A stretch of 6,849 bases of DNA from Candidatus Margulisiibacteriota bacterium (GTDB taxonomy: Bacteria > Margulisbacteria > Termititenacia > Termititenacales > Termititenacaceae), in the NCBI GenBank assembly GCA_031279615.1, contig JAITIE010000141.1, positions 1 through 6,849 of the forward strand, in the 5' to 3' direction. Positions 1 to 5,771 of the stretch are shown piece by piece (position 1 is the first letter of the stretch; each line of letters starts with the position of its first letter). A model generated the notes under the pieces. It did no database searches and had not been told where the DNA came from. It saw only the letters and a program-made list of their open reading frames with translations. A program made the position numbers and the translations under genes.

Positions 1-954
1 GCCAAAAAGATTATGAAAAAATACAAAATCCCGACCGCAGCTTATGAAGTTTTTGACGACGCGCAAAAAGCTCTGGAGCATGTGTATATGTCGCGTTTTC
101 CGGTGGTCATCAAAGCGGACGGCCTGGCCGCTGGCAAAGGCGTGACTGTGGCGATCTCGCTGGTCGAAGCCAAACGCGCGATTAACGCCGCGCTCAAAGA
201 TAAAGTTTTTGGCGAGAGCGGCGCGCGGATTATCATCGAAGAGTTTCTGGCTGGCGAGGAAGCGTCACTGCTGGCGTTCTGCGACGGCCAGGATTTTGTG
301 CCGCTGGCCTCGGCGCAGGATCACAAAACGGTGTACGACGAGGATAAAGGCCCCAATACCGGCGGCATGGGCGCCTATTCTCCGGCGCCGGTCGTGACTG
401 AAAGTGTTCTGCGGCAGGTTAAGGAAACTATTTTTCGGCCAATGCTGGACGGCCTGGCCAAAGAGGGCGCTCCGTACAAAGGCGTGCTGTACGCCGGCCT
501 GATGCTCACGCCCGACGGGCCAAAAGTCGTGGAGTTTAACTGTCGTTTTGGCGATCCGGAAACGCAGGCTATCCTGCCGCGTTTGCAGACGGATATTGTC
601 GATATTTTTACGGCCTGTCTGGACGGCAAACTTTCCACGCAAAATATTGAATGGTCTGCGGACGCGGCGGTCTGCGTGGTGCTGGCGGCGGATGGTTATC
701 CGGGCGCCTACGAAAAAGGCCGGGAAATTAGCGGTCTTGCGGCAGCCGCGGCTCTGCCGGACACGTATATTTTTCAAGCGGGCACGGCCAGGCAGGACGA
801 CAAACTCGTGACCAACGGCGGCCGCGTGCTGGGCGTGACGGCGCTGGGCGCGGATATCAAAACGGCGATCAAAAACGCTTACAAAGCCACGGACTTGATT
901 GCTTTTGCCGGACTGCACAAGCGCAAAGACATTGGCAAAAAAGCGCTGATTTAA
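1..954 (+). CDS. purD: Phosphoribosylamine-glycine ligase (GAR synthetase), 5' end outside window
   Basis: Catalyses the ATP-dependent joining of glycine to phosphoribosylamine, the second step of de novo purine synthesis, in the cytoplasm. The frame is open from base 1, so the ATG at 13 is an internal Met and not the start. About 317 codons are present, against some 420-430 in the family, so roughly 100 N-terminal residues (the N domain) lie outside. Numbering from that ATG, ATP-grasp signatures are visible: the glycine-rich ADGLAAGKGV loop (residues 35-44), HKTVYDEDKGPNTGGMGAYSP split around residues 104-124, and the metal-binding VVEFNCRFGDPETQ (172-185, with Glu174 and Asn176). The C-terminal PurD domain follows and ends with a GLHKRKDIG motif near the stop, so the 3' end is complete. 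rdgB starts 76 bp downstream on the same strand. I see no convincing terminator in the gap, so co-transcription is possible. Family identity is clear. Confidence 0.95.
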   Translation, partial: AKKIMKKYKIPTAAYEVFDDAQKALEHVYMSRFPVVIKADGLAAGKGVTVAISLVEAKRAINAALKDKVFGESGARIIIEEFLAGEEASLLAFCDGQDFVPLASAQDHKTVYDEDKGPNTGGMGAYSPAPVVTESVLRQVKETIFRPMLDGLAKEGAPYKGVLYAGLMLTPDGPKVVEFNCRFGDPETQAILPRLQTDIVDIFTACLDGKLSTQNIEWSADAAVCVVLAADGYPGAYEKGREISGLAAAAALPDTYIFQAGTARQDDKLVTNGGRVLGVTALGADIKTAIKNAYKATDLIAFAGLHKRKDIGKKALI

Positions 955-1030
955 ACAAAAAGTAAAATTAAATTATCCGGGAGAAACAAGCTTTCTTTAT
1001 TATTGTATGAAAGGACAATCCTAAAATAAA

Positions 1031-1633
1031 ATGAAACTGGTCATCGCTTCGCGCAATCAGCATAAAATAAAAGAGATTAAAGCAATACTTGGCCAAATTT
1101 CTGATTTGGAAATTGTCTCGCTGGACGACTGCGCTGTGCCGGAAATAAACGAGGATCAAGACACGTTTTTAGGCAACGCCTCCAAAAAGGCGCTGGAAAC
1201 CGCTCAATACATTCACGAAACCGTGCTGGCTGACGACTCCGGCCTTATGGTTGACGCTCTGGGCGGGGCGCCCGGCGTGTATTCCGCGCGCTATGCTGGC
1301 GCTGGCGCGACTTCACGGCAATTGTGCGAGAAACTTTTGCGCGAGCTAAAAGACATTCCGGCCGCGCGCCGCACAGCCTGTTTTACCACCGTATTGGTCC
1401 TGGCCAGCCCGCGAAAAATTTTACACACCGCCGAAGGCAGCTGCGCTGGTTTGATTGCCGAGACCCCGCGCGGAGATAATGGCTTTGGCTACGATCCGGT
1501 TTTTTATTTTCCGCCGTTAGGCAAAACTTTTGCGGAGCTTTCATCCGAGGAGAAAAATACGCACAGCCACAGACGCCGCGCGCTGGAAAATTTATTTATT
1601 CAGCTAAAGTCAAAATTTTCTGACGAACATTAA
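1031..1633 (+). CDS. rdgB: XTP/dITP diphosphatase (RdgB/HAM1 family)
   Basis: A house-cleaning enzyme that hydrolyses the deaminated purine nucleotides dITP, ITP and XTP to monophosphates plus pyrophosphate, keeping them out of DNA and RNA. It is 200 residues long, the usual family size. The N-terminal ASRNQHKIKEI (6-16) is the substrate-loop signature. Glu41 and Asp69, in LADDSGLMVDALGGAPGVYS (67-85), match the metal-binding and catalytic acids. GDNGFGYDPVF (148-158), FAELSSEEKN (168-177) and SHRRRAL (179-185) are the other family motifs. The start is set by this N-terminus. A Shine-Dalgarno-like AGGA lies about 15 bases upstream, unusually far, inside a small AGGA-CAA-TCCT inverted repeat (1012-1022), so initiation may be modest. 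The last 38 bp overlap a convergent small ORF on the minus strand. Confidence 0.95.
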   Translation: MKLVIASRNQHKIKEIKAILGQISDLEIVSLDDCAVPEINEDQDTFLGNASKKALETAQYIHETVLADDSGLMVDALGGAPGVYSARYAGAGATSRQLCEKLLRELKDIPAARRTACFTTVLVLASPRKILHTAEGSCAGLIAETPRGDNGFGYDPVFYFPPLGKTFAELSSEEKNTHSHRRRALENLFIQLKSKFSDEH

Positions 1634-1781
1634 AACGAAGCTCTGGACTGTGTTCGTGCGAGGTTAACGGTTTCGGCGACTCCAAAATATCCAGCATCAT
1701 TTGCGTGGCTGAGAGCGGCCGCTTGATCGCATAATGATTTTGTTCGATATGTTCATTGAAAGCCAAACGTGGTACAACCAT
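1596..1781 (-). CDS. Small 61-residue protein of unknown function
   Basis: I do not recognise this protein. It would be a soluble 61-residue polypeptide, rich in His and Pro, beginning MVVPRLAFNEHIEQNHYAIK and ending in a charged, probably helical ELRFNVRQKILTLAE. No signal peptide, membrane segment or Cys pair is present. Support for a real gene is the excellent ribosome binding site on the minus strand (AGGGAGGG, 1793-1786, four bases before the ATG), the lack of any other gene in most of its span, and its position divergent from the rubrerythrin operon. Against it are the short length, the lack of a recognised homologue and the 38-bp overlap with the 3' end of rdgB. No good sigma-70 promoter was found on this strand. 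A role linked to the neighbouring oxygen-defence genes would be speculation. Confidence 0.5.
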   Translation of the reverse strand: MVVPRLAFNEHIEQNHYAIKRPLSATQMMLDILESPKPLTSHEHSPELRFNVRQKILTLAE

Positions 1782-1785
1782 AATT

Positions 1786-1793
1786 CCCTCCCT
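1786..1793 (-). promoter_or_regulatory. Strong ribosome binding site of the small ORF
   Basis: On the minus strand this reads AGGGAGGG, followed by AATT and the ATG at 1781. It contains GGAGG, a full-strength match to the anti-Shine-Dalgarno sequence at good spacing. It is the main reason for calling the 61-residue ORF a gene. Confidence 0.6.
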
Positions 1794-1833
1794 AGATTTA
1801 TTGTTTTAATAATACCCACTTTTTGTTAAAATA

Positions 1834-1860
1834 TACTCCCAGTCCGGTTGACTGGGAGTA
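1834..1860. repeat. Perfect inverted repeat, 11-bp arms with 5-base loop
   Basis: The arms are TACTCCCAGTC (1834-1844) and GACTGGGAGTA (1850-1860), with the loop CGGTT between them. The pairing is perfect. On the plus strand CTTCCTCGCG follows rather than a T-run, and on the minus strand only TATTTTAAC follows, so it is not a typical intrinsic terminator. It could be an operator for a dimeric regulator or a 5' stabilising hairpin in the rbr mRNA. The right arm overlaps a -35-like TTGACT. Confidence 0.75.
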
Positions 1861-1920
1861 CTTCCTCGCGCGCATAGAAAACCGCGCTCGGTCGTACCTA
1901 ATAATTTTTAGGAGGATGGT

Positions 1921-2496
1921 ATGGCTTCATTGAAAGGCAGCAAGACAGAAAAAAATTTATTGACGGCGGTGGCCGGCGAGTCGCAGGCGCGTAACCGCTA
2001 CACCTGGTTTTCCAGCGTGGCCAAAAAAGAAGGCTACGAGCAGATCGGCGCGCTGTTTATGGAAACGGCGGAAAACGAAAAGGAACACGCTAAAAAATTT
2101 TTTAAATATTTAGAGGGCGGAGCCGTGGAAATCACCGCGGCGTTTCCAGCCGGACGCATCGGCGGCACCGCCGAAAACCTCGAAGCCGCCGCCGCTGGTG
2201 AAAAAGAGGAATGGTCGGAAATGTATCCGGCTTTTGCCCGGACAGCCAGGGCGGAGGGTCTGGCGGAAATCGCCAGTACTTTTGAAAAAATTGCTTTGGT
2301 GGAAAAAGAGCATGAAATCCGCTACCGCAAATTGCTGGACAACGTAAAAAACGGTGTGGTTTTCAAAAAGGCCAAACCAACGCGCTGGGTCTGCCGCAAC
2401 TGCGGTTATGTGCATGAGGGCGCGGAAGCTCCGGATTCCTGTCCGGCCTGTCAGCACCCGCAAAAATATTTTGAACTCAAAGCGGAGAATTATTGA
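1921..2496 (+). CDS. rbr: Rubrerythrin (classic order: diiron domain then rubredoxin domain)
   Basis: A cytoplasmic non-haem diiron peroxidase that reduces H2O2 to water with electrons from rubredoxin or a reductase, typical of anaerobes. It is 191 residues long, the normal size. The ferritin-like four-helix domain (about 1-145) carries the full ligand set: Glu20 in GESQARNRY, Glu53 and His56 in the ExxH of helix 2, Glu94 and Glu97 in GEKEEW, and Glu128 and His131 in the second ExxH. The C-terminal rubredoxin-like domain (155-191) has Cys158/Cys161 in CRNCGYVH and Cys174/Cys177 in CPAC, binding one FeS4 iron. The start is fixed by AGGAGG five bases upstream. It is the first gene of the rbr-fprA-mutM operon, and its TGA overlaps the next ATG by one base, which suggests translational coupling. 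Confidence 0.96.
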   Translation: MASLKGSKTEKNLLTAVAGESQARNRYTWFSSVAKKEGYEQIGALFMETAENEKEHAKKFFKYLEGGAVEITAAFPAGRIGGTAENLEAAAAGEKEEWSEMYPAFARTARAEGLAEIASTFEKIALVEKEHEIRYRKLLDNVKNGVVFKKAKPTRWVCRNCGYVHEGAEAPDSCPACQHPQKYFELKAENY

Positions 2497-3653
2497 TGCT
2501 GAGGAAAATCACGGAAAAAGTTTATGCGGTGGGCGTGAATGATTTTAAGCGCAGATTATTTGACGCGCTGATCCCGTTGCCGGACGGCACGAGTTACAAT
2601 TCTTATCTGGTGCGCGGTGAGAAAACTGCGGTTATTGACGCGGTCGATCCGCCTTTTGCCGCGGAGTGGCTGCGCAACATCAAAGCGGCGGACTGCCACC
2701 CCGATTATATTATTGCCAACCATGCCGAGCAGGATCACAGCGGCGCGCTGGTGGATTTTATCCAGGCTTACCCGCAGGCCAAAATCGTGACCAACGCCAA
2801 ATGCCGTGAGTTTTTGCTTGACTTACTGCGCCTGCCGGTGGAGAAGTTTTTACTGGTCGAGGACAAAGCCGCGCTGGATTTGGGCTGTGGACTAACTTTG
2901 CAGTTTTATTTTGCGCCGTGGGTGCATTGGCCGGAGACGATGTTTACTTTTGTGCCGGAGGAAAATATTTTGTTTACGACTGATTTCTTGGGCGCGCATT
3001 ACGCCTCGGACGATCTTTATCCGCGCGACGAGATGATTATTTACCGCGCCGCCAAACGTTATTATGCGGAGATTATGATGCCGTTCCGCGTGAATGTCCG
3101 CAAACATCTGGAGCTGATTAAAACTCTCGCGCCGAAAATCATCGCGCCGAGCCACGGTCAGGTTTACAATCATCCGGAATTTATTTTGTCCGCCTATACT
3201 GATTGGGCGGGCGAGGACACCAAAGACGCGCTGTTGCTCTATGTTTCGATGCATGACAGCGTGCGCCATATGACCGAGATTGTCCGCGGCGAGCTGGAAG
3301 CGAAAAACGTTACAGTGCGCGCGCTGGATTTGACTTCAGCCGATCTCGGCGCTGTCGCTATGGAATTGGTTGACGCGCGGGTTGTGTTGCTCGGCACACC
3401 GACGGTGCTGGCCGGCGCTCATCCGGTCGCGGCCAGCGCGGTTTTCCTTTTCAACGCTCTGCGGCCAAAAACTAAATATCTCGGCCTGTACGGCTCTTAT
3501 TCCTGGGGCGGCCGCGCCGCGGAACAGCTAGCCGCCATGCTAACCGCTGTCAAGCCGGAAATTTTGCCGCCGCTGTTTTTTAAAGGCCTGCCGAAACCTG
3601 ACGAAGAAAAACAATTGACAGCCTGGGCGCAGGATGTGGCCGCAAAATTATGA
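2496..3653 (+). CDS. fprA: Flavodiiron protein (rubredoxin:O2 / NO oxidoreductase, FprA type)
   Basis: Reduces O2 to water, and in some members NO to N2O, using electrons delivered by rubredoxin. It is cytoplasmic. I take the ATG at 2496, overlapping the rbr stop by one base, with GGAG (2484-2487) eight bases upstream. This gives 385 residues. The N-terminal metallo-beta-lactamase-like domain shows all seven diiron ligands: His76-x-Glu78-x-Asp80-His81 (NHAEQDHSG), His144 (WVHWPE), Asp163 (TTDFLGAH) and His220 (SHGQVY). The C-terminal flavodoxin domain (about 245-385) has an FMN phosphate loop YVSMHDSVRHMTE (249-261), diverged from the common TMxGST form, and the LYGSYSWGG motif (331-339). No rubredoxin or flavin reductase domain is fused, so it is a class A protein relying on separate partners. 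The stand-alone rubredoxin encoded in the convergent operon is a natural candidate. mutM follows after nine bases. Confidence 0.95.
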   Translation: MLRKITEKVYAVGVNDFKRRLFDALIPLPDGTSYNSYLVRGEKTAVIDAVDPPFAAEWLRNIKAADCHPDYIIANHAEQDHSGALVDFIQAYPQAKIVTNAKCREFLLDLLRLPVEKFLLVEDKAALDLGCGLTLQFYFAPWVHWPETMFTFVPEENILFTTDFLGAHYASDDLYPRDEMIIYRAAKRYYAEIMMPFRVNVRKHLELIKTLAPKIIAPSHGQVYNHPEFILSAYTDWAGEDTKDALLLYVSMHDSVRHMTEIVRGELEAKNVTVRALDLTSADLGAVAMELVDARVVLLGTPTVLAGAHPVAASAVFLFNALRPKTKYLGLYGSYSWGGRAAEQLAAMLTAVKPEILPPLFFKGLPKPDEEKQLTAWAQDVAAKL

Positions 3654-3662
3654 TTGCGTAAG

Positions 3663-4484
3663 ATGCCGGAACTGCCTGAAGTTGAGACAATTGTCCGCGG
3701 GTTACGCCGGCGCGTTGTCCAGAAAAAAATCAAAAGTGTCCAGGTGTCTTTTGCTAAAATTGTCAGCCCGCCCCGCGGCTTAAATTTTTTGGCCGGCGAC
3801 AGATTTACTGATTTCGACCGGCAGGGCAAATACATCAAGATTTCCACCCAAAAAGGCGCGCGTCTGGTCGTGCATTTGCGCATGACCGGACAATTGTTCT
3901 TGGCCGCCAATTATCAGCCGGACAGGCATGTGCATATCGTTATTGAATTTACCGGCGCGCCGGAGAAACTTTATTACCGTGACATTCGCAAATTTGGCCG
4001 CTGGATCGTCGTGCCGCCGCGGAAAAATTTTGCGGACTGTATCAACGCCGGTACGGACGCGCTGGCGCTGAAATTGCCGGACTTGGCCAAACTTGTGCAA
4101 AAGCATAAGGATAAAGCGCTCAAAGTTTTTCTGCTTGACCAGACTATTCTGGCCGGTGTCGGCAATATTTATGCGGACGAGACGGCGTTTAGATTAAAGC
4201 TCGATCCGCATACTCCGGTTGGCCGGATCCCGCCGCGGAAATTACTGTCGGCGGTCGTCAGCGTTTTAAAGCTGGGCATTAAGAATAAAGGCACTTCGGT
4301 TTCTGATTATATTACTTCGTCCGGCGCGCGTGGCAATTTTCAAAATCTGCTCAATGTCTACAAACAAAAAAATTGCCGCCGCTGCGGCGCGCTTGTCCGG
4401 CGGGTCAAGCTGGCTGGCCGCACCACGCATATTTGCCCGCTCTGCCAGCCGCGCTGGAACGGCGCCAAACGTTCTGTTAAGTAG
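3663..4484 (+). CDS. mutM: Formamidopyrimidine-DNA glycosylase (8-oxoguanine repair)
   Basis: A bifunctional glycosylase/AP lyase that removes 8-oxoguanine and ring-opened purines from DNA. The start is the ATG at 3663, because the enzyme needs Pro immediately after the initiator Met as its catalytic nucleophile (MPELPEVET; Pro2, Glu3). An upstream in-frame TTG at 3654 would bury that Pro. It is 273 residues long, normal for the family. Seen in order are Lys56 in QGKYIK, void-filling Met74 (HLRMTGQ), Arg109 and Phe111 in DIRKFGRW, the helix-two-turn-helix motif AGVGNIYADE (164-173), and a C-terminal zinc finger with Cys238/Cys241 and Cys258/Cys261 plus Arg253 in GRTTHICPLC. All catalytic elements appear intact. 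It lies nine bases after fprA with only a weak ribosome binding site, so coupling to fprA translation is likely. The context suggests repair of oxidative damage co-expressed with oxygen removal. Confidence 0.96.
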   Translation: MPELPEVETIVRGLRRRVVQKKIKSVQVSFAKIVSPPRGLNFLAGDRFTDFDRQGKYIKISTQKGARLVVHLRMTGQLFLAANYQPDRHVHIVIEFTGAPEKLYYRDIRKFGRWIVVPPRKNFADCINAGTDALALKLPDLAKLVQKHKDKALKVFLLDQTILAGVGNIYADETAFRLKLDPHTPVGRIPPRKLLSAVVSVLKLGIKNKGTSVSDYITSSGARGNFQNLLNVYKQKNCRRCGALVRRVKLAGRTTHICPLCQPRWNGAKRSVK

Positions 4485-4510
4485 ACAACAGCGCGGCAAA
4501 TTCCGATCAT

Positions 4511-4536
4511 AAAAAAAGCAGTTCAATTTTACCTGC
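4511..4536 (-). terminator. Possible weak intrinsic terminator of the perR operon
   Basis: On the minus strand, 32 bases past the reverse rubrerythrin stop, GCAG (4536-4533) can pair with CTGC (4521-4518) and is followed by seven Ts (4517-4511). The stem is only four perfect pairs with a long loop, so efficiency is doubtful. The gap between the convergent operons is 83 bp (4485-4567) and holds no other recognisable element. Confidence 0.3.
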
Positions 4537-4567
4537 CCGGCCTGTTTTGGAACGATACCAGCGCTGA

Positions 4568-5107
4568 TTAGCCGAAATATCTTTTCAGCAGGCCGGTAAA
4601 TCCAGCTCCGTGCCGCGCTTCGTCTTTGGCCATTTCATGCACGGTGTCATGAATCGCGTCATAATTGCGCTCTTTGGCGCGTTTGGCCAGGTCGAGTTTG
4701 CCGGCGCAGGCTCCGGTTTCCGCCTCGACGCGCATTTCTAGATTTTTCTTGGTGCTGGCGGTAACCACCTCGCCGAGCAGCTCCGCAAATTTCGCAGCGT
4801 GTTCCGCTTCCTCAAAAGCATAGCGTTTGTACGCTTCGGCGATTTCCGGGTAGCCCTCGCGTTCGGCCACGCGGCTCATCGCCAGATACATGCCAACCTC
4901 GGAACACTCGCCGTTGAAGTTGGCGCGCAGGTCGTCGAGGATGTCATTTTCCACGCCTTTGGCCACGCCAACCACATGCTCGCAGGCCCAGCCGTCAGTC
5001 ATTTTCTCCTTGAATTTTGCCCTGGGGGCCCTGCACTGCGGGCAGCTTTCCGGAGGCTCGTTTCCCGTGTGCACATAACCGCAGACAGAACAAACAAATT
5101 TTTTCAT
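4568..5107 (-). CDS. Reverse rubrerythrin (rubredoxin domain first, then diiron domain)
   Basis: A cytoplasmic peroxidase of the reverse-rubrerythrin family, known in clostridia as a highly oxygen-induced H2O2 (and apparent O2) reductase that takes electrons from rubredoxin. It is 179 residues long. The N-terminal rubredoxin-like domain (1-36) has Cys6/Cys9 (CSVCGYVH) and Cys22/Cys25 (CPQC). The ferritin-like domain (about 50-179) shows Glu67 in FNGECSE, the first ExxH at Glu100-His103 ([10 protein letters not shown]), Glu residues around 128-130 (VEAETGA) and the second ExxH at Glu163-His166 (KDEARHGAG). Extra Cys42, Cys68 and Cys134 are present. AAGGAG (5120-5115) precedes the ATG by seven bases. 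It is the last gene of the perR-rubredoxin operon, 29 bp after the rubredoxin stop. Confidence 0.94.
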   Translation of the reverse strand: MKKFVCSVCGYVHTGNEPPESCPQCRAPRAKFKEKMTDGWACEHVVGVAKGVENDILDDLRANFNGECSEVGMYLAMSRVAEREGYPEIAEAYKRYAFEEAEHAAKFAELLGEVVTASTKKNLEMRVEAETGACAGKLDLAKRAKERNYDAIHDTVHEMAKDEARHGAGFTGLLKRYFG

Positions 5108-5136
5108 AATTTTTCTCCTTTTCTTTTTTAATTTAT

Positions 5137-5274
5137 TTAAGCTTTCTCAAATTGGTCTTTGCCGACGCCGCATTGCGGACACACCCAGTCGTCCGGCAGG
5201 TCCTCAAAAGCCACATTGTTGTTTTGCGCCGGATCATAAACGTAACCGCAAACTGTGCAAACGTATTTGGTCAT
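5137..5274 (-). CDS. Rubredoxin, short 45-residue form
   Basis: A small one-iron FeS4 electron carrier that passes electrons to rubrerythrins and flavodiiron proteins. I translated it from the minus strand: it starts [17 protein letters not shown] and ends [15 protein letters not shown]. The four iron ligands are Cys6, Cys9, Cys32 and Cys35, in CxxCG and CPxCG knuckles, and the conserved LPDDW precedes the second pair. At 45 residues it is about seven shorter than the usual 52, with the loss in the loop after YDPA, resembling the short rubredoxin known from Desulfovibrio desulfuricans. A very strong ribosome binding site (AGGAGGG, 5287-5281) lies six bases before the ATG, and its upstream bases overlap the perR stop region. 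The gene sits 15 bp after perR and 29 bp before the reverse rubrerythrin, clearly one operon. It is probably the shared electron donor for the locus. Confidence 0.95.
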   Translation of the reverse strand: MTKYVCTVCGYVYDPAQNNNVAFEDLPDDWVCPQCGVGKDQFEKA

Positions 5275-5289
5275 ATATATCCCTCCTTC

Positions 5290-5730
5290 CTAGCTATTGC
5301 CAAATCTCTTGGCCAAACGGCCGAAACGTTTAAATTTTTTAAGCCAGCCTTTTTCCTGTCCGCTGCATTTGGCGCAGACGCCATAAAAAACCGTGCGGCG
5401 GTTATCGACCGCAAATCCGCTCAAGCTTGGCTGGCTGGTTGGCGGAGTATATTTAACATCTATTATGCTGCCGCATTTAGTGCAGATCGCGTGCGGGTGC
5501 GGCTCGACTACGCCGTCAAAACGCTCTTCATTGTTTACCACGCCGACCGAAGCCAGCAAACCTTCCTCGCGGCAGACTTTGATATTGCGGTACACCGTCC
5601 CTAGCGAAATATCCGGCAGTTTGGGCTTGACCTGTTCATAAACCCAGCGCGCGCTCGGGTGAGTTTCTGTCAAGCGTATCGCTTCCAGGATGGCTTCTCT
5701 TTTTTTACTATGGTTTCGTGTCTTAGCCAT
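5290..5730 (-). CDS. perR: Fur-family peroxide-sensing repressor, PerR type
   Basis: A metal-dependent DNA-binding repressor; PerR senses H2O2 by metal-catalysed oxidation of His ligands. It is 146 residues long. The winged-helix N domain includes HPSARWVYEQV (24-34) and the recognition-helix region ISLGTVYRNI (41-50). Aligned by eye with Bacillus subtilis PerR, all five regulatory-metal ligands are kept: His24 (for His37), Asp72 in RFD (for Asp85), His78 and His80 in HPH (for His91/His93) and Asp91 (for Asp104). The Asp in RFD favours PerR over Fur. Structural zinc cysteines are Cys83/Cys86 and Cys119/Cys122. The N-terminus is about 13 residues shorter than in B. subtilis, and a basic tail of 24 residues follows the last CxxC. 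AAGGA (5741-5737) precedes the ATG by six bases. It is first in the operon with rubredoxin and reverse rubrerythrin and probably regulates itself. Confidence 0.9.
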   Translation of the reverse strand: MAKTRNHSKKREAILEAIRLTETHPSARWVYEQVKPKLPDISLGTVYRNIKVCREEGLLASVGVVNNEERFDGVVEPHPHAICTKCGSIIDVKYTPPTSQPSLSGFAVDNRRTVFYGVCAKCSGQEKGWLKKFKRFGRLAKRFGNS

Positions 5731-5746
5731 GGTTAATCCTTAAAAA

Positions 5747-5766
5747 TAAGAATGATTATTATTATT
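5747..5766 (-). promoter_or_regulatory. Candidate PerR/Fur operator of the perR operon
   Basis: Read on the minus strand, 5761-5747 matches the PerR consensus (TTATAAT-N-ATTATAA) at 11 of 14 defined positions, with a perfect TAAT-C-ATT core. The overlapping 5766-5748 matches the classical 19-bp Fur box at 15 of 19. It lies at and just downstream of the start of transcription predicted from the -10, so bound repressor would block transcription. Comparison with the consensus was by eye. Confidence 0.7.
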
Positions 5767-5771
5767 GATTT

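Larger units (their letters stand above)
1782..1920. other. Intergenic control region between the small gene and rbr
   Basis: This 139-bp stretch separates two divergent reading frames and must carry the rbr promoter, unless rbr is read through from rdgB. It contains an AT-rich part (1794-1833) with -10-like hexamers TAAAAT (1827-1832) and TATACT (1832-1837), neither with a good -35 at 16-18 bp. Next come a perfect hairpin (1834-1860), a GC-rich 5-bp stem (GCGCG 1868-1872 with CGCGC 1883-1887), a CCTAA/TTAGG dyad (1897-1912), and the Shine-Dalgarno AGGAGG (1910-1915), five bases before the rbr ATG. No promoter can be assigned with confidence. Confidence 0.5.

Noticed and set aside
265..918. 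A 217-codon open frame antisense to purD.
   Set aside because: It lies wholly within purD, whose protein has all the family motifs. The antisense product has no recognisable domain and typical shadow composition (Arg and His rich).
955..1030. A terminator or promoter between purD and rdgB.
   Set aside because: A CTTTC/GAAAG pairing across 991-1013 is too weak and lacks a T-run. TATTAT near 998 has no -35, and TAAAAT at 1022 is too close to the ATG.
1834..1860. The perfect hairpin as an intrinsic terminator of rdgB or of the small gene.
   Set aside because: There is no T-run after it on the plus strand and only TATTTTAAC on the minus strand. It is also upstream of, not after, the small gene.
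1848..1878. TTGACT with CATAGA as the rbr promoter.
   Set aside because: The spacer is 19 bp and the -10 matches only three of six positions, so it was not called.
2493..2495. TTG start one codon before the fprA ATG.
   Set aside because: The adjacent ATG at 2496 overlaps the rbr stop, is well spaced from GGAG, and is the better start.
2892..3269. A 125-codon minus-strand frame inside fprA.
   Set aside because: It is a shadow of fprA, which carries all seven diiron ligands in its own frame.
3654..3662. Upstream TTG start for mutM.
   Set aside because: It would add three residues before the Met-Pro that must be N-terminal for catalysis, so the ATG at 3663 is chosen.
5152..5604. A 150-codon plus-strand frame opposite rubredoxin and perR.
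   Set aside because: Both minus-strand genes are certain from their metal-binding motifs; the plus frame is a shadow with no ribosome binding site or motif.
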